64,000 nucleotides of DNA from an uncultured Paracoccaceae bacterium (lineage in GTDB: Bacteria > Pseudomonadota > Alphaproteobacteria > Rhodobacterales > Rhodobacteraceae): positions 186,001 to 250,000 of the forward strand of contig CANLSM010000002.1 in the NCBI GenBank assembly GCA_947493745.1, given 5' to 3'. The translations under genes were made by a program, and so were the position numbers. Shown piece by piece: positions 18,783 through 28,036 of the stretch. The stretch's first letter is position 1. The number at the start of each line of letters is the position of its first letter. Below the pieces are notes generated by a model. It was not told the origin of the DNA, made no database searches, and worked only from the letters and a program-made list of their open reading frames with translations.

Positions 18783-19004
18783 CTATTTCGGAACGTCGTC
18801 GACGCCTGAGCCCCCCCACGGATGGCATCTAGCGACCCGTCTCATTGCCAGCCAACCGCCCTTGATGCCGCCATGTTTCTCCAGCGCTTCGAGCGCGTAG
18901 GCCGAGCAGGTCGGGTCGAACCTGCAATTGCGCCCGACCCACGGGCTGCCGATCAGGCGATAGGCCTTTACCGGCAGTGCGAAAAGAAATGCGAGCGGGC
19001 TCAT
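18783..19004 (-). CDS. yidD: Membrane protein insertion efficiency factor YidD
   Basis: Small protein (73 residues) that assists YidC-dependent insertion at the inner membrane. Family signatures are [15 protein letters not shown] and [14 protein letters not shown], with an amphipathic N-terminal helix. Its start overlaps the rnpA stop by four bases, giving the standard rpmH-rnpA-yidD order. Confidence 0.94.
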   Translation of the reverse strand: MSPLAFLFALPVKAYRLIGSPWVGRNCRFDPTCSAYALEALEKHGGIKGGWLAMRRVARCHPWGGSGVDDVPK

Positions 19005-19414
19005 GACCGGGGGCGGTGGATGCGTCCGATTGCGGCTTCAAGGTCGCTCCGGAGTGTCTCGAACGGCCGGGTGGCGGTCTCGTCCCGTCGTCCGATCAGG
19101 ACATAGTCCCAGCCCGCCAGACCCGAATGCGGAAGGACCAGACGCGCGATCTCGCGCAAGCGGCGCTTGGCGCGGTTTCGGGCAACGGCGTTGCCGACTT
19201 TCTTGGAGCAGGTGTAGCCGACGCGGATGTCGGCATCTGTTGTCTCATCCGCTCTTCGGGGCCGGGCCTGCAGGACGAAACCCGGCATGGCCTGCCGTCT
19301 GGCGCGCGCGGCGGCCAGGAAGTCCGCACGCTTTCGCAGGATTTCCATGGACAAAATGCCAAAAGGCCCCGCGCCCGGGTCATCTGAACCAGAGCAGGAG
19401 GCCAATTGCGTCAT
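19001..19414 (-). CDS. rnpA: Ribonuclease P protein component
   Basis: Protein subunit of RNase P, which matures tRNA 5' ends. The RNP signature [16 protein letters not shown] (the RNR motif) is present in a protein of normal size. Two starts are possible: ATG 19414 (137 residues), 25 bases after rpmH, or ATG 19348 ([11 protein letters not shown], 115 residues). Neither has a strong Shine-Dalgarno sequence. The longer form is listed because alphaproteobacterial RnpA often has a short extension, but the conserved part starts only at 19348. Confidence 0.9.
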   Translation of the reverse strand: MTQLASCSGSDDPGAGPFGILSMEILRKRADFLAAARARRQAMPGFVLQARPRRADETTDADIRVGYTCSKKVGNAVARNRAKRRLREIARLVLPHSGLAGWDYVLIGRRDETATRPFETLRSDLEAAIGRIHRPRS

Positions 19415-19439
19415 TGTTTTGATCTTTTTGGTCGTGCCC

Positions 19440-19574
19440 TCAGGCGGACAGGTATTTCCGACCCTGCGCCCGGCGGCGGTTCAGAATCTTGCGGCCGTTC
19501 TTGGTCGCCATGCGCGCACGAAAGCCGTGGCGGCGTTTGCGAACAAGGTTGCTCGGCTGATAGGTGCGTTTCAT
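19440..19574 (-). CDS. rpmH: 50S ribosomal protein L34
   Basis: A 44-residue, highly basic protein beginning [18 protein letters not shown] and ending GRKYLSA, which is unmistakable L34 of the large ribosomal subunit. It heads the rpmH-rnpA-yidD operon. Upstream, on the minus strand, TTGACT (19647-19652) could be a -35 element, but no good -10 was found. Confidence 0.97.
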   Translation of the reverse strand: MKRTYQPSNLVRKRRHGFRARMATKNGRKILNRRRAQGRKYLSA

Positions 19575-19690
19575 CTCTCAACTCCTGGATGTCATCGCAC
19601 GGAAGCGATGCTCTGGCGGCCAACCTTCCCCTGAAGGCAAGGCCACAGTCAAATTCAGAACCTGCTCTCTAAAAGGTCGGATGCGGGCTG

Positions 19691-20515
19691 TCAATCGGGT
19701 TGGCGGCGTTTTCGGGTCGATTTCCATCCCACGGTTTTGCGCGCCACGTCCAGTTCAGCCAGCTCATGGACGAACTCGTAACAGAACTCGATCTCCAGGT
19801 CGGCCGGATCCCAATAGGCGTTGGAATGACCGCACCGCAGGGCCGTGACCTTGAGCGGACGCGGCCATCGGTAGCTTTCGGTGAAGATCTCAATCGTGTC
19901 TTCCAGGATCCGGTTCTCTTCGAGAAATTTTCGCTCCTGGCGAAACTCGCCCGCGTCCTCATAGACCAGCTTGAACTTCATCGCCTGTGCGGTCACCGGC
20001 AGCCGCTTGGGTCGCAGGACGGTGTTCCAGCTGCGTCTTGCCAGATTGACATCATCGCCACAGCTTTCCTGCCGCCATTTGGGCAGATCGACCCATTCGG
20101 CGACCTTTCGGTAACGCACCGGATGAATGCCATATAGCTGACATGCCACGCGAAAACCTCGCTGGGCGTCAAGATCATGCTCGCCGTAGAAATCAAGTTG
20201 GTCTGATCGTTCGCTCCAGGAATGCAGGACAAGCCAGCCTTCGATCACATCGCGCAGGATCTCCACGGCGTCCTCGCCTTCCAGTTCGATCACCTTGAGG
20301 GTTGCGAACGTGTCTGCGGCGTCCTCCTCCTGACCGAGGACGGGCAGGTCGAACTGATCGATCAGCGCATGCCCGAATTCATGATAGAGAACATGCAGAA
20401 CGTTGTTGCGGATGAACTCGGGATCCCGGAATTCCGCACGACCCGGAGCACCGATGGCCATCAGGCACACCAACGTGCTCAGAAAAAGTCGGATGGGGCC
20501 TGTCTTCGCAATCAT
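19691..20515 (-). CDS. DUF4344-type putative metallopeptidase, secreted
   Basis: This protein of 274 residues has an N-terminal signal peptide (IRLFLSTLVCLMAIGAPGRA) and the zinc-peptidase motif HEFGH at residues 45-49, consistent with the DUF4344 family. Four cysteines in the mature part could form disulfides, supporting export. The start at 20515 gives the signal peptide; the frame is open to 20611 without a signal-like extension. The proteolytic target is unknown. It diverges from the TVP38-family gene across 180 bases. Confidence 0.8.
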   Translation of the reverse strand: MIAKTGPIRLFLSTLVCLMAIGAPGRAEFRDPEFIRNNVLHVLYHEFGHALIDQFDLPVLGQEEDAADTFATLKVIELEGEDAVEILRDVIEGWLVLHSWSERSDQLDFYGEHDLDAQRGFRVACQLYGIHPVRYRKVAEWVDLPKWRQESCGDDVNLARRSWNTVLRPKRLPVTAQAMKFKLVYEDAGEFRQERKFLEENRILEDTIEIFTESYRWPRPLKVTALRCGHSNAYWDPADLEIEFCYEFVHELAELDVARKTVGWKSTRKRRQPD

Positions 20516-20697
20516 ATTGTTACACCGGTAATTCCGCAGATCACGGGTTTGAGACCGGATCACGGACATTGCTACACCCCACCTGGCCGAGACTGTAACA
20601 ATCTTGGACACACTATCAATGCCCTGTGAGGCCCTCTATCGTTGGGTGTGGATTTATCGCATCTCCGTTAAAGCTTTGAGAACAAGACAGAGGCGAA

Positions 20698-21444
20698 ATG
20701 GACATGCTGGCCGATATGAACCAAAGAAACCAAGTGAACCTGAAACGGGTGCTGCCCCTTATCGTGATCGCGATTGCCGCTGTTGCGGGGTTCATATTCC
20801 TCAAGGACTACCTTTCCTTCCAGACACTTGCGGATAACCGGGAGACGCTTCTCGCATGGCGGGACAGCAATTTCGTCTTTGCTGCTCTGGCCTACATGCT
20901 GATCTACATCATTGTCGTCGCGTTCTCGTTGCCGGGTGCCACGGTGATGACACTGACTGGCGGTTTTCTGTTTGGACTGGCTTTTGGATCGGCGATGACG
21001 GTTGTTGCCGCCACCACGGGCGCCACGGCCATCTTTCTTGCGGCCAAGACCGGGTTGGGCGACATGCTGCATGGCAAACTGCAATCGAGCGGTTCCAGCG
21101 GCGTGCTCAAGAAGCTTGAGCAGGGTCTGCATGAAAACGAGATCAGCTATCTTTTCCTGATGCGTCTTGTGCCCGCGCTGCCCTTTTTCGTCGCCAATCT
21201 CGCCCCCGCCTTCATGGGGGTGAAACTGCGGAACTTCGTGATCACAACGTTTTTCGGCATCATTCCAGGCACGGTCGTCTACACATGGGTCGGCTCCGGT
21301 CTGGGTGAGGTCTTCGCTGCCGGTGAGACACCCAATCTGGGCATCATCTTCGAGCCGCATATCCTCGGGCCGCTGCTCGGCCTGTCCGCTCTTTCGGCCC
21401 TTCCCATCGTGATCAAGAAATTCCGCAAGAAGGAGGCGCTCTGA
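20698..21444 (+). CDS. TVP38/TMEM64 (VTT-domain) family membrane protein
   Basis: A polytopic inner-membrane protein of 248 residues with the VTT/DedA-like fold: G-A-T-V-M-T-L-T-G-G-F-L-F-G in the first re-entrant region and FLMRLVPALPFFVANLAPAFMGV in the conserved R-x-x-P-x-x-P region. Relatives act in lipid scrambling or transport, or have no assigned role. The stop overlaps the start of the flavin disulfide reductase gene by one base (TGATG). This pairing is seen widely and suggests a joint function that is still undefined. Confidence 0.87.
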   Translation: MDMLADMNQRNQVNLKRVLPLIVIAIAAVAGFIFLKDYLSFQTLADNRETLLAWRDSNFVFAALAYMLIYIIVVAFSLPGATVMTLTGGFLFGLAFGSAMTVVAATTGATAIFLAAKTGLGDMLHGKLQSSGSSGVLKKLEQGLHENEISYLFLMRLVPALPFFVANLAPAFMGVKLRNFVITTFFGIIPGTVVYTWVGSGLGEVFAAGETPNLGIIFEPHILGPLLGLSALSALPIVIKKFRKKEAL

Positions 21445-22868
21445 TGGCCGAGAAACTCACAACCGACCTTCTGGTCATCGGCGGCGGCTCAGGCGGTCTT
21501 TCGGTTGCGGCGGGCGCGGTCCAGATGGGCGCCGATGTGGTGCTGGTCGAAGGCGGCAAGATGGGTGGCGATTGCCTGAACTATGGATGTGTTCCCTCCA
21601 AGGCGCTGATAGCGTCAGCCAAACACGCCCATGCCATGACGACCGGCGCGCCGTTCGGGATTACACCTGCCAAACCCCAAGTGGACTATGCCGCCGCAAA
21701 AGATCACGTGGCTGAGGTGATAGCTGGCATCGCTCCGCACGATTCCGTAGAGCGGTTCGAGGGACTGGGTGTGAAGGTGCTGCAGGGTTATGGCCGCTTC
21801 ATCTCGGACCATGAGGTGCAGGTGAACGATACCGCGGTTTCCGCCCGCCGGATCGTGATCGCCACAGGTTCATCCCCGTTGGTCCCGCCCATTCCGGGAC
21901 TTGAAGATGTGCGCCACTACACCAACGAGGACATCTTCGAGCTGCGCGAGCGCCCCGATCATCTGATCGTCATCGGCGGCGGCCCGATCGGGATGGAAAT
22001 GGCGCAGGCCCATGCGAGGCTCGGTTCGAAGGTCACCGTTCTGGAAGGGGCACGGGCGCTTGGCAAGGACGACCCCGAACTGGCCGCGATTGCGCTGGAG
22101 CGGATCCGGGCCGATGGTGTCAAGATCGTTGAGGGAGCCATGGCGTCCCGCGTTTCCGGCAAGGATGGCGAAATCACGATCCATACCGAGGGCGGCGACA
22201 CTTTCACCGGTACGCACCTTCTGATGGCCGTCGGGCGTAAGCCAAACATCGATGGTCTTGATCTCGACAAGGCGGGGATCGATCATGAACGGTCGGGGAT
22301 CACTGTGGATGCACAGCTCAAGACCTCCAACAAGCGGGTCTACGCGATTGGCGATGTGGCGGGTGGACTGCAATTCACCCATGTCGCCGGCTACCATGCG
22401 GGTGTTATCATCCGTTCGGCGCTCTTCGGGCTGCCGTCGAAGGCCTCGAACGCCCATATTCCCTGGGCGACCTACACCGATCCCGAGATCGCGCAGGTCG
22501 GTTTGACCGAGGCCGAGGCCCGCAAGGAACATGGCGCACGGCTTGAGGTGCTGCGCTTCGACTATGCGGAGAACGACCGCGCCCGGACCGAGCTTGCAAC
22601 AACCGGCCTGATCAAGGTCATGGTCGTGAAGGGCAAACCTGTCGGCGCCTCCATCGTTGGCAAGCAGGCGGGCGAGTTGATCCAGACCTGGGCGCTTGTG
22701 ATCGCCAACAAGCTCAAGATCGGAGCGGTTGCCGCGATGGTCGCGCCCTATCCGACACTGGGCGAGATCAACAAGCGTGCCGCCGGACAGTACTACACGC
22801 CCCGGCTTTTCGAGAGCGATCTGGTCAAACGGGTGGTGCGGTTCGTTCAGCGCTTCGGCCGACCCTAA
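21444..22868 (+). CDS. FAD-dependent pyridine nucleotide-disulfide oxidoreductase (mercuric reductase/lipoamide dehydrogenase-like)
   Basis: A flavoprotein of 474 residues with a Rossmann FAD motif GGGSGG (13-18), the redox-active pair Cys44-x4-Cys49 (GGDCLNYGCVPSK), an NAD(P) motif GGGPIG and a C-terminal dimerisation domain. The lipoamide-dehydrogenase base (His in HPTLSE) is replaced by Tyr (YPTLGE), and there is no N-terminal metal-binding domain or C-terminal Cys pair of MerA. It is therefore probably neither lipoamide dehydrogenase nor a true mercuric reductase. It is translationally coupled to the VTT membrane protein, which may be its partner. Confidence 0.85.
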   Translation: MAEKLTTDLLVIGGGSGGLSVAAGAVQMGADVVLVEGGKMGGDCLNYGCVPSKALIASAKHAHAMTTGAPFGITPAKPQVDYAAAKDHVAEVIAGIAPHDSVERFEGLGVKVLQGYGRFISDHEVQVNDTAVSARRIVIATGSSPLVPPIPGLEDVRHYTNEDIFELRERPDHLIVIGGGPIGMEMAQAHARLGSKVTVLEGARALGKDDPELAAIALERIRADGVKIVEGAMASRVSGKDGEITIHTEGGDTFTGTHLLMAVGRKPNIDGLDLDKAGIDHERSGITVDAQLKTSNKRVYAIGDVAGGLQFTHVAGYHAGVIIRSALFGLPSKASNAHIPWATYTDPEIAQVGLTEAEARKEHGARLEVLRFDYAENDRARTELATTGLIKVMVVKGKPVGASIVGKQAGELIQTWALVIANKLKIGAVAAMVAPYPTLGEINKRAAGQYYTPRLFESDLVKRVVRFVQRFGRP

Positions 22869-22925
22869 CTTGCGCAGGCAGGACGGGCCGCATATCTAGG
22901 GACAGCAAAAACGAAGTCTGGCAGC

Positions 22926-24332
22926 ATGCGACTGATCAATTCACTCTCCGGGCGGTTTCTGGTTCTGACCATCATCTTCGTGATGATTGCCGAGGTCCTG
23001 ATCTTCGTGCCGTCGATTGCGCGGTTCAGAGTGGACTATCTCCAGGAACGGCTCGAATTGAGCCAGATCGCCTCGCTCGCCCTTCTTGCGACACCGAACT
23101 CGATGGTCTCGCCGGATCTGGAAAGTGAGCTGCTCACGAATGCCGAGGTGCTGAACATCGTGTTGCGGCGCGATGAAATCCGCGAACTCGTTCTGGCCTC
23201 ACCGATGCCCGCCCCGGTGGATGAGACCTTCGATCTGCGCGACGCACCGGTGACGACGCTGGTCTGGGATGCCGTTCGGGTGTTCTTCAATCCGTCGAAC
23301 CGGGTGATCCGGGTGATCGGGATGCCGGTCAAGGGCGGCGGGGTCGAGATCGAGACAACCCTTTACGAAAGACCCTTGCGCGATGCGATGGTGGACTACG
23401 GGCAGACGATCTTCTGGCTGTCGCTGTTCATCTCGGTGGTTACGGCGGCCCTTCTGTTCCTTGCGGTTCGCGGTTTTCTGGTCAAACCGATCAAGCGTGT
23501 TGTCGATCATATGGTGCGTTACCGGGATGATCCCGAGGACGCGCACCTGATCATCGAACCGCGGTCGAGAGTGCACGAACTGCGCCAGGCCGAGATCTCG
23601 CTTGCCGATCTTCAGACCCAGTTGACCGGATCGTTGCGGCAGAAGGAGCGCCTTGCCGGAGTGGGTGGGGCCGTCTCGCGGATCAGCCATGATCTGCGCA
23701 ACATGCTGACGACGGCACAACTGCTCGCCGACCGGCTGGAGCGCAGCCAGGACCCCACGGTGGCGCGCACGGCCCCCAAGCTGCTTGGCTCGCTCGATCG
23801 TGCGATCAATCTATGCGAAAGCACGCTCGCCTTCGGCAAGGCGGAAGAACCCAAGCCCGTGATCCGCCCGGTGCGCCTTGGCGGGTTGATAGAGGACGTG
23901 CTCGAAAGTGACCGGCTGCGTTCGGATGCGGATGTCATCTCGCTGATTTCGGAAGTATCGGACGAGATCGAGGTTGCCGCCGATCCCGAGCAGCTTTACC
24001 GCGTCTTCTCCAACCTCGTGCGCAATGCGCGTCAGGCCATTGAAGGGACCGGTCAGCCGGGCTCTATCACGGTCTCGGCCGCGCAGCGCGACGATTTTAT
24101 CGAGATCGATATCCACGACACCGGCCCCGGCCTGCCCCCCAAGGCGCAGGAGTTTCTGTTCAAGCCGTTTCAGGGCGGTGCCCGGCGCGGCGGGACAGGG
24201 TTGGGACTGGCCATCGCTTCAGAGCTTGTGAAGGCCAATGGAGGCAAATTGCTGCTGGTCTCGACCGGTGAGAACGGCACGCATTTCAATATGCAGTTGC
24301 CCCAGGTCCAGCGCGCAAAAATCTCGGCCTGA
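22926..24332 (+). CDS. Membrane sensor histidine kinase (orphan)
   Basis: A protein of 468 residues: TM about 10-30, an extracytoplasmic region to about 160, TM about 162-182, a HAMP-like linker, then a kinase core with H-box SRISHDLRNML (His255), N-box (NLVRNARQAIEG), DTGPGLP and GGTGLGLA. The dimerisation segment is of the HisKA-like type with H-D-L-R-N. No response-regulator gene is adjacent, so its partner must lie elsewhere. Ligand unknown. Confidence 0.88.
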   Translation: MRLINSLSGRFLVLTIIFVMIAEVLIFVPSIARFRVDYLQERLELSQIASLALLATPNSMVSPDLESELLTNAEVLNIVLRRDEIRELVLASPMPAPVDETFDLRDAPVTTLVWDAVRVFFNPSNRVIRVIGMPVKGGGVEIETTLYERPLRDAMVDYGQTIFWLSLFISVVTAALLFLAVRGFLVKPIKRVVDHMVRYRDDPEDAHLIIEPRSRVHELRQAEISLADLQTQLTGSLRQKERLAGVGGAVSRISHDLRNMLTTAQLLADRLERSQDPTVARTAPKLLGSLDRAINLCESTLAFGKAEEPKPVIRPVRLGGLIEDVLESDRLRSDADVISLISEVSDEIEVAADPEQLYRVFSNLVRNARQAIEGTGQPGSITVSAAQRDDFIEIDIHDTGPGLPPKAQEFLFKPFQGGARRGGTGLGLAIASELVKANGGKLLLVSTGENGTHFNMQLPQVQRAKISA

Positions 24333-24346
24333 TCCCGAGTATTGTT

Positions 24347-25342
24347 TCAGTTGTTGCAAATGCCCTGCAAAGCCACCCAGTCCTGATCGTCCAGAACCGT
24401 GCGTGCGGCATCCGTGGTGGGCTCCGACGCCTCCGGCCAATTCCCGGGGATGCTTTCCAGAAACGCGTCAGGCGCAATGTTGTTGTCACGCAGCCGCTTC
24501 AACGCGGCGGAAAGCTCGGATGCAGCGGGAACAACGCTCTGATTGGTCGTGAGATCGGCGATGAGATCCAGTTCTTCCTCCGTGATCACGCCCGAGAAGA
24601 GGAATTTCAGCGCGTCCGGACCTGACTTACGCGAAATCAACCGGGCAAGCCCGGTATGGTCCTGTCCAAGCGAAAAGGCGACGGCCATCCATCCGGCCGT
24701 CTGATCGGGCGAGGCGTCATTCGAACTGAGCAGCCTGTCGGACATCAGAACCTGACCGTCAGGCAGACGTGCGATAGGTGTGTTCTGCATCGGCAGCACA
24801 TGGATTTTGGGCGCGTCCGGCCCCCAGACGGTTTGCGACAGACGCTCCAATGCAACGAGCCCCTGCGGGTCGCCACAACTGTCCGGCAGACGATCCAGCA
24901 CCTGTGCGCTCACAAGCTCCCGCTGCTCCGGTGCGATCAGGCGCAAAGTTTTCTCGCGGACCAGTTGCGGTCCCCAAAGCACAGCAGAGCCGACAAGAAC
25001 CGCAAGCGCCCCGAACAGGACCGGACGGCCGAGGTTTCGCCGTCGCCCGCCGGGTGTTCTGGCATCCCGGGAGATCGCCTCGATCGCCTTGATCATCTCG
25101 GTGTCCCTGACGGCAAGGGTCTCCTGGGCATCCTCGCTGGCGGCGAAGATCACCATCCCCTCGACCTCGTCGATCCGCTCGATCGCGCGAAGCGCCCAAT
25201 GGGTCAGGGGATTTTCCGAGAAGTCCGAGATCACCAGCGAGGCCTTGCCGAAGGACAGCAGAACCTCGCGCGGCGGGGTTGTCGCCGCCTCGCGCCACTC
25301 ACCCTCGGCCTCCAGCCGGATGTATTTTCCAAGGGCGGTCAT
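24347..25342 (-). CDS. Single-pass membrane protein of unknown function
   Basis: A 331-residue protein that I do not recognise. The first 105 residues are soluble and contain Rossmann-like alternating segments (VLLSFGKASLVISDF ... GMVIFAASED). A basic stretch (PGGRRRNLGR) and one hydrophobic helix (PVLFGALAVLVGSAVLWG) follow, then a C-terminal domain of about 190 residues with one Cys near the helix and one near the end. The topology suggests a cytoplasmic N-terminus and an extracytoplasmic C-terminus. It lies eight bases downstream of the acyl-CoA ligase gene and is probably cotranscribed with it. Confidence 0.7.
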   Translation of the reverse strand: MTALGKYIRLEAEGEWREAATTPPREVLLSFGKASLVISDFSENPLTHWALRAIERIDEVEGMVIFAASEDAQETLAVRDTEMIKAIEAISRDARTPGGRRRNLGRPVLFGALAVLVGSAVLWGPQLVREKTLRLIAPEQRELVSAQVLDRLPDSCGDPQGLVALERLSQTVWGPDAPKIHVLPMQNTPIARLPDGQVLMSDRLLSSNDASPDQTAGWMAVAFSLGQDHTGLARLISRKSGPDALKFLFSGVITEEELDLIADLTTNQSVVPAASELSAALKRLRDNNIAPDAFLESIPGNWPEASEPTTDAARTVLDDQDWVALQGICNN

Positions 25343-25349
25343 GACAGGC

Positions 25350-26978
25350 TCATCCGGGCAGCTTGTACCCCGTGTCCTGCAGGATCTTGCGCAGGTTCAG
25401 CTTGGATATCTTGCCGGTCGCGGTGTGAGGGATCTCATCCATGAACACCACGTCGTCGGGGACCTGCCACTTCGCGAAGCGGGTCCCGACAAGATCGAGG
25501 ATCGCCTGTTTTTCAGGCGTCGCACCCGGTCTTGGAACGATCACGAGAATGGGACGCTCGTCCCATTTTTCATGCGGGACACCGATGGCGGCGGCCTCGG
25601 CCACGTCCGGATGACCGACAGCAACGTTTTCAAGCTCGATGGAGGAAATCCATTCACCGCCGGACTTGATCACGTCCTTGGAGCGGTCGGTGATCCGCAT
25701 GTAGCCGTTCTCGTCGATGGTCGAAACATCGCCGGTATCAAACCAGCCATCCGCGTCGGCGGCGTGCTCATCAGCCTTGAGATACCGTCCGACCACAGCC
25801 GCGCCCCGCGCCCAGAGCCTGCCTTGTGTGGCATTGTCCCATGGCAGGGTCTGGCCCGCGTCATCCGTGATCTTGATATCGACGGTGAAGGGAGGATGGC
25901 CGGTCGTTTCCTGGACGTCCACCCGGGCCGCGCTTTCCATTTCCAGAACCTCGGGCTTGAAGGAGCAGACGGTGCCAAGCGGAGACAACTCCGTCATGCC
26001 CCAGGCATGCAGGACCTGCACATCATAGTTGTTCTGGAATTTTTCGATGACGGCCCTGGGACAGGAGGATCCGCCGATCACGACCCGCTCCAGCGCCTCC
26101 AGCGTCAGCCCTTCGGCTTCCATATGCTGCAAAAGCAGCATCCAGATCGTCGGCACGGCCGCAGTGATCGAAACCCGCCCGATCTGCAGCATCTCATGGA
26201 GCGCACCCGGCGTCATGTCGCGCCCCGGCATGACCATGCGCGCACCGACCATGGGCGCTGCATAGCCGATCGACCAGCCATTGGCGTGAAAGAGAGGGAC
26301 AACCGGCATGATCGTGTCACTCGAACTCAGGCCCAGCATGTCGGGCTGGACACTGGCCATAGCGTGCAGCGTGTTGGAGCGGTGCGTATAGACCACGCCC
26401 TTGGGATTGCCGGTGGTCCCGGAGGTGTAGCAGATGCCGCAGGCGTTCGTCTCATCCACCTTGACCCAGTCAAAATCACCGTCGCCCTCAGCAATCCACT
26501 CCTCATAGCAGGTCACGTCGGGAAGGCTGGTGTCCGGCATATGGTCTGCATCGGTCAGGATGACCACATGTTTCACATGGGTCAGCCGGTCCCAGATCGC
26601 TTCGATGATCGGCACAAGATCATGGTCTATCATCAGGACCTTGTCCTCGGCGTGGTTGATCACGTAGACAAGTTGATCGGCAAAGAGCCGCGGGTTCAGC
26701 GTGTGCAACGCGGCCCCGGCACCGGGTACGCCGAACCAGACCTCCATATGCCGGCCCGTGTTCCACGCCATCACACCGACAACATCACCCGAGCCAATGC
26801 CAAGCTTCTGGAGCGCCTGCGAGACGCGCAGTGAATTCGCCCGTGTCTTTGCCCAGGTGCTTTCCACTATCGGGCCTTCGACGGACCGGGTGATGAGCTT
26901 GCGCTTGGGATGGAAACGGGCCGCATGGTCGATGATCCGCCCGACCAGCATCGGCCAGTCCTGCATGAGGTTGTGCAT
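25350..26978 (-). CDS. Long-chain fatty-acid/short-acid CoA ligase (AMP-forming)
   Basis: An ANL-superfamily ligase of 542 residues that activates a carboxylic acid to an acyl-AMP and then to acyl-CoA. The P-loop YTSGTTGNPKG, the A5 segment HAWGMTE, GWFDTGD and the C-terminal lysine region ATGKISK are all present. The start at 26978 (MHNLMQDWPMLV) follows GGGGAGAA; the open frame further upstream is not homologous. Its shape resembles DmdB-type ligases of DMSP degradation as well as general fatty-acid ligases, and substrate cannot be decided from the sequence. Confidence 0.88.
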   Translation of the reverse strand: MHNLMQDWPMLVGRIIDHAARFHPKRKLITRSVEGPIVESTWAKTRANSLRVSQALQKLGIGSGDVVGVMAWNTGRHMEVWFGVPGAGAALHTLNPRLFADQLVYVINHAEDKVLMIDHDLVPIIEAIWDRLTHVKHVVILTDADHMPDTSLPDVTCYEEWIAEGDGDFDWVKVDETNACGICYTSGTTGNPKGVVYTHRSNTLHAMASVQPDMLGLSSSDTIMPVVPLFHANGWSIGYAAPMVGARMVMPGRDMTPGALHEMLQIGRVSITAAVPTIWMLLLQHMEAEGLTLEALERVVIGGSSCPRAVIEKFQNNYDVQVLHAWGMTELSPLGTVCSFKPEVLEMESAARVDVQETTGHPPFTVDIKITDDAGQTLPWDNATQGRLWARGAAVVGRYLKADEHAADADGWFDTGDVSTIDENGYMRITDRSKDVIKSGGEWISSIELENVAVGHPDVAEAAAIGVPHEKWDERPILVIVPRPGATPEKQAILDLVGTRFAKWQVPDDVVFMDEIPHTATGKISKLNLRKILQDTGYKLPG

Positions 26979-27124
26979 GGCTAAAGTTCTCCCCGGAACG
27001 TCTTTTTTTGCACGATAGCAAGGGATGCGGGGGGGCAAAACAGAATTCGCATCGGAAGGCGTGGCTTTGTCCCAATTCCCGGCCGGAGTGGTTCTTTCAA
27101 TTGACCCTGGACAGGGCACGGTCA

Positions 27125-28036
27125 ATGCTCTCATCGATGAGACATAACGTGACATATGGCGCCGTTCTGATCCTGATCGGCATGGCAATCATCGGGTGTA
27201 TCGACAACCTGATCCGCTTTGTCGCCGAGGAAGCGGGCCTCTTCCAGTTCCATCTGCTGCGCACGCTCATCGCGCTTCCGATCCTGGCCGTGATTGCGCT
27301 CGTCGCTGGAGGCAGCTTCAGCCCGCATCGATGGTCAGCGGTTCTGGCGCGCACCGGGTTTCTGGTGACCTCCATGATGCTCTATTTCGGGGCCTTGCCG
27401 GTGCTGCCGATCGCTCAGGTCGGGGCGGGGATGTTCACGGCACCGATCTGGGTGCTGATCTTCTCGGCGGTGTTTTTCGGACATGGGATCGGGCCGCGTC
27501 GTATCCTGGCGGTCGGTGTCGGCTTTGCCGGTGTGCTGATCATGCTCAGACCGGATGTCGGTGGTCTCTCGCCGCTTGCGCTCATGCCGCTTGCCGCAGG
27601 CGCATTCTACGGAATGGCGACGCTCAGCACCCGGGAATGGTGCGCCGGGGAGCGGACGCTTACACTGCTGATGGCGTTTTTCGTCGGTATGGGGATCGTT
27701 GGACTGCTCGGGACCGTGGCGATTGCCATCGTCGGGCCGGAAAGTGACGGTTTTCTCGCACGCGGCTGGAGTCCGATCTCGGGACGGCTGATGGGGCTGG
27801 TCGTCATTCAGGCCGTCTTCTCGATCATCGCGGTGGGTTTGTTGACACGCGCCTACCAGTCGGCTGAAACATCGCTGCTGACGGTCTTCGAATACTCGTT
27901 CCTTGGTTTCGCAACCTTCTGGGGCTGGGTTCTCTGGGGGGAGGCGCTGGAGCCGCGCGACTTTGCAGGTCTCGGGCTGATCACACTGGCGGGGCTTATC
28001 GTCGCTCTGCGCCGACCCCAAGCGGTGATCGCGTGA
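27125..28036 (+). CDS. DMT/EamA-family transporter
   Basis: Inner-membrane protein with ten predicted helices (303 residues) made of two EamA repeats. Drug/metabolite-superfamily members of this size usually export amino acids, nucleosides or similar metabolites. ATG 27125 has AGGG eight bases upstream; ATG 27137 is an alternative. The stop overlaps the GTG start of the sulfotransferase gene, so the two are coupled. Substrate unknown. Confidence 0.85.
   Translation: MLSSMRHNVTYGAVLILIGMAIIGCIDNLIRFVAEEAGLFQFHLLRTLIALPILAVIALVAGGSFSPHRWSAVLARTGFLVTSMMLYFGALPVLPIAQVGAGMFTAPIWVLIFSAVFFGHGIGPRRILAVGVGFAGVLIMLRPDVGGLSPLALMPLAAGAFYGMATLSTREWCAGERTLTLLMAFFVGMGIVGLLGTVAIAIVGPESDGFLARGWSPISGRLMGLVVIQAVFSIIAVGLLTRAYQSAETSLLTVFEYSFLGFATFWGWVLWGEALEPRDFAGLGLITLAGLIVALRRPQAVIA

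Noticed and set aside
24780-26834. A plus-strand open frame of 684 codons
   Set aside because: It lies antisense to the acyl-CoA ligase and the hypothetical membrane protein, both clearly coding on the minus strand; the translation is Arg/Pro/His-rich with no domain. Long antisense frames are expected at this GC content.
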